Assembly (NCBI GenBank): GCA_964575975.1
Contig: CAZNTU010000286.1
Location: 1 to 6,331, forward strand
DNA from: G963674505 sp964575975
GTDB lineage: Bacteria > Desulfobacterota > Desulfobacteria > Desulfobacterales > SKZT01
Direction: 5' to 3'
DNA length: 6,331 nucleotides
Positions 1 through 5,236 of this stretch are shown one piece after another; position 1 is the first letter of the stretch, and each line of letters starts with the position of its first letter. The translations under genes were made by a program, and so were the position numbers. Under the pieces are notes generated by a model. The model was not told where the DNA came from, did no database searches, and worked only from the letters and a program-made list of their open reading frames with translations.

Positions 1-59
1 GCGAGACCCAGATCGCAAGGGCCGAGAAGGAAACCATGATCGTCATCAAAGAAGCATAA
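1..59 (+). CDS. C-terminal tail of an upstream protein, probably a sodium:solute symporter (partial)
   Basis: Only the last 18 codons and a TAA stop (57-59) are inside the window; the first complete codon starts at base 3. The tail reads ETQIARAEKETMIVIKEA, a charged amphipathic end of the kind that follows the last helix of large SLC5-family sodium:solute symporters. The assignment is mostly contextual. A one-helix miniprotein follows within 25 bases, and an exonuclease and a cNMP/CBS/DUF294 protein follow further on; that pair is known to sit beside ActP-like or VC_2705-like symporters. No transmembrane or substrate-binding residues are visible, so the tail alone does not prove the family. 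What is seen directly is an open frame with a stop, followed at once by a strong ribosome binding site. Confidence 0.5.
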   Translation, partial: ETQIARAEKETMIVIKEA

Positions 60-70
60 AACCAAATTTC

Positions 71-77
71 AAGGAGG
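71..77 (+). promoter_or_regulatory. Consensus ribosome binding site of the 28-codon ORF
   Basis: AAGGAGG lies seven bases before the ATG at 85. It is the best Shine-Dalgarno match in the window. It is the main reason to accept the very short ORF that follows as a translated gene and not a chance open frame. Confidence 0.8.
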
Positions 78-84
78 TATCGAT

Positions 85-171
85 ATGGCACTAGAAGACA
101 AATGGTTGATAGCGGTACTCATATTCTGTATTCTTTGGGTAGGTTCGTTCAGCTGGGGTCTGTTCGGATAA
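85..171 (+). CDS. 28-residue single-helix membrane miniprotein, probable symporter accessory peptide
   Basis: The ORF encodes 28 residues and ends in TAA at 169-171. After a short charged start (MALEDKW) nearly the whole chain, from about residue 8 to 27, is one hydrophobic helix. It is rich in Ile, Leu, Val, Phe and Trp and ends WGLFG. It has a consensus ribosome binding site, starts 25 bases after the preceding stop, and is followed by a strong terminator 19 bases after its own stop, so it looks like the last gene of the upstream unit. Small one-helix subunits encoded beside sodium symporters are known, for example the MetS-type small subunit of NSS transporters and the 'symporter small accessory protein' families. 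Here the role is inferred from size, topology and position. Gram-negative inner membrane location is expected. It could instead be an unrelated membrane peptide. Confidence 0.75.
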   Translation: MALEDKWLIAVLIFCILWVGSFSWGLFG

Positions 172-189
172 TCCGATCCTGACCTGAGA

Positions 190-226
190 AAAAGCCGGGG
201 GACGCCAAGCGCCTCCCGGCTTTTTT
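190..226 (+). terminator. Rho-independent terminator after the symporter/miniprotein unit
   Basis: The arms AAAAGCCGGGGGACGC (190-205) and GCGCCTCCCGGCTTTT (209-224) pair over 16 positions with one G-U and one A-C mismatch around a three-base CAA loop. Six T residues (221-226) follow the GC-rich stem. It lies 19 bases after the miniprotein stop and should end the upstream transcript, separating it from the zinc-ribbon and exonuclease genes. The A-tract before the stem also gives some potential for termination on the opposite strand, but no minus-strand gene is seen to use it. Confidence 0.88.
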
Positions 227-239
227 GTTCGCCCGAACC

Positions 240-268
240 TTGACTTTTCGTCTTAAATATCCGAAAAT
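240..268 (+). promoter_or_regulatory. Weak candidate sigma70 promoter for the downstream gene series
   Basis: A TTGACT hexamer (240-245) is a five-of-six match to the -35 consensus. With a 17-base spacer the -10 position is GAAAAT (263-268), a poor match; the better-looking TAAATA at 254-259 is too close. A promoter is expected somewhere between the terminator and the gene at 374, and this is the best -35-like element there. No sigma54-type GG-N10-GC element was found in this gap by eye. Confidence 0.25.
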
Positions 269-273
269 TCGGA
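260..273. repeat. Short inverted repeat, possible operator
   Basis: TCCGAA (260-265) and TTCGGA (268-273) are perfect six-base arms around a two-base AA centre. It overlaps the candidate -10 region, where a repressor or activator site would be placed. Fourteen-base palindromes can occur by chance, and no second copy was found in the window, so an operator role is only a possibility. Confidence 0.25.
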
Positions 274-373
274 ATCTCGAAATCGACGGGGCATTCGCGG
301 TTCTTGCGAAAAGCGCTCCAGCGAAACGATTGTCGAAAAATTTGAAAGAGAACAAAAATAAAGGACAAACAAA

Positions 374-604
374 ATGACAAAACTGCCGCCTAAAGAAGTC
401 CAATGCGACTGCGGCCACAAGTTCGTATCGGACAGGCCGAGATATTGGTGCGAAAAATGCGCGAAACCCGTATTCTATTATCCGAAGGACAAACGCAAGG
501 AAAAATGGAACACCTATTACCTATGGGGGGTCATATTCGCCGTAATGACCTTTTTGACATACATATTTCTGGAACTTATCGTGAAGCCGTTTTCGTCGGT
601 CTGA
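374..604 (+). CDS. Zinc-ribbon, single-helix membrane protein of unknown function
   Basis: The product has 76 residues. The N-terminal half holds a four-cysteine knuckle pair, C11-x-C13 and C26-x2-C29 (CDCGHKF ... YWCEKCAKPVFY), typical of a small zinc ribbon or rubredoxin-like metal site. A basic linker (KDKRKEKW, 38-45) follows, then one hydrophobic helix at about 48-70. The positive linker before the helix predicts the zinc ribbon in the cytoplasm and a short C terminus outside. An AAGGAC ribosome binding site at 361-366 lies seven bases before the ATG. I do not recognise a named family. It is the first gene after the terminator and lies 83 bases before the exonuclease gene, so it probably shares that transcript. 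It may act as a membrane adaptor or a metal- or redox-sensing partner, but that is inference. Confidence 0.85.
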   Translation: MTKLPPKEVQCDCGHKFVSDRPRYWCEKCAKPVFYYPKDKRKEKWNTYYLWGVIFAVMTFLTYIFLELIVKPFSSV

Positions 605-687
605 ACGCCGGAAAGCCGTCGATTTGAACACAACCGCGAGCCGTTCCCCGAACCCGCCGGCATAGACGTAAATCGAGGGGGGAACCC

Positions 688-2850
688 ATGAATCCCAACA
701 ACAAATATTGGTTGTTCGTCGCCGTTTCCTTCGGTATAGCCCTTCTTTTGCTGGCGAGTCTGGCCTTTTTCCTGTGGCAGCAACTTTCCCCCTCCGAAAA
801 AATTCTCCTGACAGGCATACTGAAGGAGGATTTCGTTTACATTTTCGGCGTCGCCTTCATTCTGATCGCAGGATTCGGATTCATTCTGGACGCCGTTTTC
901 AACAACTACGTCATCCCCATAAACAAGCTCACCGAGGAAGTGACCATCATAAACTCCGTAAACCCCTCCCACAGAATACGCGTCGAGGGGAGCAAGGAGA
1001 TCGTTCGTCTTGCCGAAGCCGTAAACCAAGGCGCCGACAGAATCGAAGAGGCCAAGGCGAACGTGCAGCAAAAAATCCAACTGGCCAAGGCCGACCTCGA
1101 GGAAGAAAAAAACCTGCTGGCGGCCTTCATGGGGGAACTTCCCGAAGGCGTCCTGATCTGCAACGCCGACGGACGCATCCTGTTCTACAACAAACGGGCG
1201 AAGGAATTTTTGGAAGGCCAGGCCGAAAACGGCCCGGGAGCAAACAAGTCCAGCGGCTTCATCGGATTGGGCCGCTCCGTGTTCGGCATTATCGACAAAA
1301 GCGTCATCGTCCACGCGCTCGACGAAATCGGGGAAAAACTCAAACGCGAAGAACCGAACATCGCCGTTTATTTCGTGATCGTGGGCAAGGAAGGCAACCT
1401 GCTGCGGGTCGAGGCCGTTCCCATCCTGAACCGACAAAGACAGTTCACCGGCTTCATCATGATTTTCTACGACATTACCCAGCAACTTCAAGTCGACAGC
1501 CGGGTCGATTTCCTGCTGAAAAACCTCTCCAGGAACATCAGGGCTTCGGTGGCGAGCATACGCGCCGCCATCGAGGCGATACTCGACTATCCCAACATGG
1601 AAAACGAGCAGCTGAACAAGTTCAACAACATCATCCACAAGGAATCCATCGCCCTGGGGAAAATTCTCGACAACGCCGCCATCGACTATTCGAGCCACGT
1701 GAAGACGGAATGGCCCCTGGTCAAAATGCCCGCCGCGGATCTGGTCGAAACCATCCGCAAAAGAGCGGCCAAATCCATCGGCATCGACATCGGCCTCGAA
1801 ATGGACGGCAACCGGGACTGGGTCAGCGTCGACAGCTACTCCGCAATCATGGCCATTCTTTTCGTGCTGAACCAGCTGAAAACGGAAATGGGAGGACAAA
1901 ACTTCTCCTGCACGCTGGGAAGAAAGGGGAGATTCGTCAACATCGACATCCTGTGGGAAGGCGGGTCCATAAAAATGGAAACCCTGAAGAAATGGGACGA
2001 GCAACCGCTGATGATCGAACAGGAAGGACTGCCTCTCACTCTCAAGGAAGTGATAAGGCACCACGAGGCCGAAATCTGGTCCTACTCCTGCCGGGACGCC
2101 GAAAACAAAAGCTACCTGAGATTCTGCCTTCCCGCCGTGGAATCCGCCGAGCCGGACGCCATTCGCACTATGACCATCGTGCCCGACAGCAGACCCGAAT
2201 TCTACGACTTCGACCTTTTCAACCAGCCGGGGCAAACCCCCGAACTCGACGACCAGCCTCTCTCCTCGTTGACCTATACGGTTTTCGATACGGAGACCAC
2301 CGGCCTGGATACGCGGGGAGGCGACGAGATCATAGCCGTCGGGGCGGTCAGAATCGTCAACGGTCGCATACTGCACGAGGAAGTCTTCGACCAGCTGGTA
2401 GACCCGAAAAGGCACGTTCCGATCGAGTCCACGAAAATCCACGGCATTCATCCGGAAATGCTGATCGGCCAGCCCGTCATCGACCAGGTACTGCCCCTGT
2501 TCCGCGGTTTCGCCGAAGAAACAATCCTTGTGGCGCACAACGCGGCTTTCGACATGCGAATGCTCGAACTCAAGGAAAAGCAAACCGGCGTCAAATTCAT
2601 CAATCCCGTTCTGGATACGCTTCTTCTGGCGGCCGTGGTGCATCCGGCCCAGGAAAACCAGAACCTCGAGGCTATCGCAAATCGGCTGGGAATCAGCATT
2701 CTGGGAAGGCACACCGCCCTGGGAGACGCCCTTGCCACCGCCGAGGTGTTCTTGAAGTTCATACCGCTCCTGGCCCGGCAAGGAATCCATACCCTGAAGG
2801 AGGCGCGCCTGGCATCCAAAAAAACAATGTACGCCAGACTGAAATACTGA
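688..2850 (+). CDS. Membrane HAMP-PAS-pseudo-histidine-kinase fused to a DnaQ-like DEDDh 3'-5' exonuclease
   Basis: The product has 720 residues. Two membrane helices (about 7-29 and 49-70) enclose only some 20 external residues, so no large periplasmic sensor is present. A HAMP domain (about 72-121, with P77), a coiled coil (112-145) and a PAS domain (about 145-266) follow. Residues 270-482 have the layout of a HisKA-HATPase core, but the H-box reads LSRNIRASVASIR with Arg282 in place of the phospho-acceptor His. The usual DxGxG motif is absent (ILWEGGSIKM), and the last box keeps only a family-like EGLPLTLKEVIRHHEAEIW. The C-terminal domain (about 528-695) is a DNA polymerase III epsilon-type exonuclease with all metal and general-base residues: D534 and E536 (FDTETTGL), D622 (HNAAFD), H675 and D680 (HTALGD), plus the family-like STKIHGIHPEM. 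It should hydrolyse DNA or RNA 3' ends on the cytoplasmic face; the true substrate is unknown. A G-rich AGGGGGGAA ribosome binding site precedes the ATG. The next gene starts 27 bases after its stop. Confidence 0.93.
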   Translation: MNPNNKYWLFVAVSFGIALLLLASLAFFLWQQLSPSEKILLTGILKEDFVYIFGVAFILIAGFGFILDAVFNNYVIPINKLTEEVTIINSVNPSHRIRVEGSKEIVRLAEAVNQGADRIEEAKANVQQKIQLAKADLEEEKNLLAAFMGELPEGVLICNADGRILFYNKRAKEFLEGQAENGPGANKSSGFIGLGRSVFGIIDKSVIVHALDEIGEKLKREEPNIAVYFVIVGKEGNLLRVEAVPILNRQRQFTGFIMIFYDITQQLQVDSRVDFLLKNLSRNIRASVASIRAAIEAILDYPNMENEQLNKFNNIIHKESIALGKILDNAAIDYSSHVKTEWPLVKMPAADLVETIRKRAAKSIGIDIGLEMDGNRDWVSVDSYSAIMAILFVLNQLKTEMGGQNFSCTLGRKGRFVNIDILWEGGSIKMETLKKWDEQPLMIEQEGLPLTLKEVIRHHEAEIWSYSCRDAENKSYLRFCLPAVESAEPDAIRTMTIVPDSRPEFYDFDLFNQPGQTPELDDQPLSSLTYTVFDTETTGLDTRGGDEIIAVGAVRIVNGRILHEEVFDQLVDPKRHVPIESTKIHGIHPEMLIGQPVIDQVLPLFRGFAEETILVAHNAAFDMRMLELKEKQTGVKFINPVLDTLLLAAVVHPAQENQNLEAIANRLGISILGRHTALGDALATAEVFLKFIPLLARQGIHTLKEARLASKKTMYARLKY

Positions 2851-2877
2851 AAAACAACCAAAATTCCAGGAGTTACC

Positions 2878-5208
2878 ATGAGCGATCAGGCCTACGAATT
2901 CTTGTCCGAGGTTGCTCCATTCTCGGCGATTCCCGCTGCGGAATTGAAAGAACAATCCCGGAAAATCTGGATCGAAAAAAAGTCGAAAGGCGCCGTGCTG
3001 CGCGTGCAGGGCAAATCGCAGGTCGATTATCTGCTCGTCGTGAAAAGCGGCCTGCTCGAGGCCTATCACGAAGTCGGGGGCAAAAAGACCTTCGCCGACC
3101 GCCTGAATCGAGGCGACATTTGCGGAGGGGTTTCGCTCCTGATGAACACGGGCGTTTCCTTCAGAACCGTGTCCGCCATAACCGACGCGACTTGTTACGT
3201 CATGCCCAAAAACACGTTTTTCGAAATCTGCGACCGCCACGATTCCGTCAGGGAATATTTTATCGACATCTACAACCGCAGGATGATAGACGAATCCTAC
3301 GTGAACACCCTGGCGACCGGCCAGGCTTTCCAGTTTTTGTCCGGCGTGGTTCCGTTCTCCTTCCTCCCCGACGACGAGATCGAGAAGACGGCCGCCAATC
3401 TCTCCATCGTCCATTACCCCAAGGGTTCCATCGCGTGCGTCCAAGGCCGAACGAGACTGGAGTATCTTTACATCATCCAGAAAGGCGCGGCCGAACGGTA
3501 CTACGAGGAAAACGACCAAAAGAAACTCCGGGGCCTGCTGCAGGAGGGCGATATATACGGAGGCGTAACCCTCCTCGTCAACGACGGCATCGCCGTGCAT
3601 ACGCTGAAATGCACGGAGGACTGCTATTTCTACATCCTGCCGGCCAAAAACTTTCTCGCGCTTTGCTCGACCTACGAATCCTTCTCCGAATATTTCACCG
3701 ACACGTTCGGAAAACGCATGCTGAACCGCTCGTACGCCGCCATCGTTTCGAAGACCATCCACCCGCGCGGCGAAGACCAGCAGTTTTTCAACCAACCCGT
3801 GGAGAACGTCTTCAAACCCGATCTTGTTTCCTGCGCTTCCAACGTCTCCATACGGGAAGCAGCCTCCGTCATGAGCAGGCACAGGTGCGGCTCCATTTTC
3901 GTGAAATCGTCCTGGAAGGAATTCGTCGGATTCGTCACGGACACCGACCTCAGGAAAAAAGTCGTGGCCGAAGGCCGCGATATTTCCAGCCCTGTTTCCG
4001 AAATCATGCAAACGCCCGTAAGCTTCATTCCGAAAGACGCCCTGATTTTCGAAGCCATGATGAAAATGACCCAGAAAGGCATAAAGCACCTCGCCGTGAC
4101 AGACTCCGGGGGCAACGTCGTCGGGGTGGTCACGAACCGGGATCTCATCAATGCCCAAGAACAATCCCCGTTCTTTCTGGTGCGGGAAATATCCGAGGCT
4201 TCGACGCTGGAATCCATCGCCGACAAGCGAAAACACCTTCCGGGGGTCGTCAAGACGCTCATCAACAACGGCGCGAAGGCGAAAAACGTCACCCGTCTGA
4301 TCACGACCATATCCGACACGATCCTGAACAAGCTGATCGGGCTCGCCCTCGAAGAACTGGGTCCGGCGCCGGCGGATTTCGTCTGGATGATCATGGGGAG
4401 CGAGGGAAGAAAAGAACAAACCCTGAAAACGGACCAGGACAACGCCATCGTCTATCGAGACGTCACGGCCGAATCCGAAGAGCACGTGCGGCGGTACTTC
4501 ATGCAATTCGCCGAAATGGTGTGCGACTGGCTGAACAAGGCCGGCTACGACTTCTGCGAAGGCGGCAATATGGCCAAAAACCCCAAGTGGACCCAACCGC
4601 TCTCCGTATGGAAAGAATATTTCTCGTCCTGGATTCACGCCGGGGGTCCGGAGGAGCTGCTCAAATCCAGTATCTTCTTCGATTTCAGGGGAGCGTACGG
4701 CGATTTGAAACTCATCGAGGAACTGCGACGCCACCTTTTCTCCTCCCTGGGAGGCTGGGCGGGCTTTTTTAGAAACCTCGCGGAAAACGCCCTGTACTTC
4801 AAACCGCCCATCGGCTTTTTCAGAAATTTCGTGGTCGCCTCCAAGGGCGAACACCGCCATACCTTCGACATCAAAGGCGCCATGCAACCTATCGTGGACT
4901 TCGCCCGAATATACGCCTTGAAGCGCAAGATCGACGAAACCAACACCCAAGACCGCCTGCACAGGCTCTACCTGAACAAATTCCTGCCCTGGTCCGACTA
5001 CAACGAGCTGGACCAGGCGTACAGCTTCATGATGCAGCTGAGATTCGCGAGACAGATTTCCGCCGTCATGGACGAAAACGCGAAACCCGACAATTACGTC
5101 AATCCGAAGAAACTTTCCCGCATTGAACAGACCATGTTGAAGGAAATATTCAAAAGAATCGAGAATCTCCAAGCCAAACTCGGATTCGAATTCACGGGAA
5201 TAGGGTAG
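2878..5208 (+). CDS. Double cNMP-binding-fold / double CBS / DUF294 nucleotidyltransferase signalling protein
   Basis: The 776-residue soluble protein has, in order, cNMP fold A (about 5-141), cNMP fold B (about 150-286), a CBS pair (about 307-362 and 371-425, with GFVTDTDLR and GVVTNRDL), a DUF294 nucleotidyltransferase domain (about 440-610) and the DUF294 C-terminal helical domain (about 615-765). The nucleotidyltransferase signature GSEGRKEQTLKTDQDN (507-522) keeps the Gly-Ser pair and the D519/D521 metal ligands as in GlnD uridylyltransferase; D602 in FDFRGAYGD may be the third carboxylate. CBS pairs usually bind adenine nucleotides. Both phosphate cassettes read GDI(C/Y)GGV(S/T)LL, with Gly where canonical cAMP sites have Glu, so a ligand other than cAMP, or none, is likely. 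The usual family architecture has one cNMP fold and is roughly 150 residues shorter. AGGAG (2868-2872) lies five bases before the ATG. Gene order suggests it works with the exonuclease upstream; the nucleotidylated target is unknown. Confidence 0.93.
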   Translation: MSDQAYEFLSEVAPFSAIPAAELKEQSRKIWIEKKSKGAVLRVQGKSQVDYLLVVKSGLLEAYHEVGGKKTFADRLNRGDICGGVSLLMNTGVSFRTVSAITDATCYVMPKNTFFEICDRHDSVREYFIDIYNRRMIDESYVNTLATGQAFQFLSGVVPFSFLPDDEIEKTAANLSIVHYPKGSIACVQGRTRLEYLYIIQKGAAERYYEENDQKKLRGLLQEGDIYGGVTLLVNDGIAVHTLKCTEDCYFYILPAKNFLALCSTYESFSEYFTDTFGKRMLNRSYAAIVSKTIHPRGEDQQFFNQPVENVFKPDLVSCASNVSIREAASVMSRHRCGSIFVKSSWKEFVGFVTDTDLRKKVVAEGRDISSPVSEIMQTPVSFIPKDALIFEAMMKMTQKGIKHLAVTDSGGNVVGVVTNRDLINAQEQSPFFLVREISEASTLESIADKRKHLPGVVKTLINNGAKAKNVTRLITTISDTILNKLIGLALEELGPAPADFVWMIMGSEGRKEQTLKTDQDNAIVYRDVTAESEEHVRRYFMQFAEMVCDWLNKAGYDFCEGGNMAKNPKWTQPLSVWKEYFSSWIHAGGPEELLKSSIFFDFRGAYGDLKLIEELRRHLFSSLGGWAGFFRNLAENALYFKPPIGFFRNFVVASKGEHRHTFDIKGAMQPIVDFARIYALKRKIDETNTQDRLHRLYLNKFLPWSDYNELDQAYSFMMQLRFARQISAVMDENAKPDNYVNPKKLSRIEQTMLKEIFKRIENLQAKLGFEFTGIG

Positions 5209-5236
5209 GGGACAAAGAATACTTATATTGACGACC

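Noticed and set aside
294..323. Small hairpins (TTCGC...GCGAA at 294-310; CGCT-CC-AGCG at 314-323) in the leader of the zinc-ribbon gene
   Set aside because: Stems of four to five base pairs are within chance expectation, and no riboswitch or attenuator layout is visible around them.
149..418. Minus-strand frames of about 90-100 codons across the terminator and the zinc-ribbon start
   Set aside because: They read through a rho-independent terminator, lack ribosome binding sites that I can see, and their products resemble no family.
403..627. A 74-codon plus-strand frame overlapping the zinc-ribbon gene
   Set aside because: The overlapping frame starting at 374 has the four-cysteine motif, the membrane helix and a better ribosome binding site.
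708..4772. A 1354-codon plus-strand frame crossing both large genes
   Set aside because: It reads the same DNA one frame off, giving an Arg/Gly/Pro-rich low-complexity product. It is a compositional shadow of the real genes.
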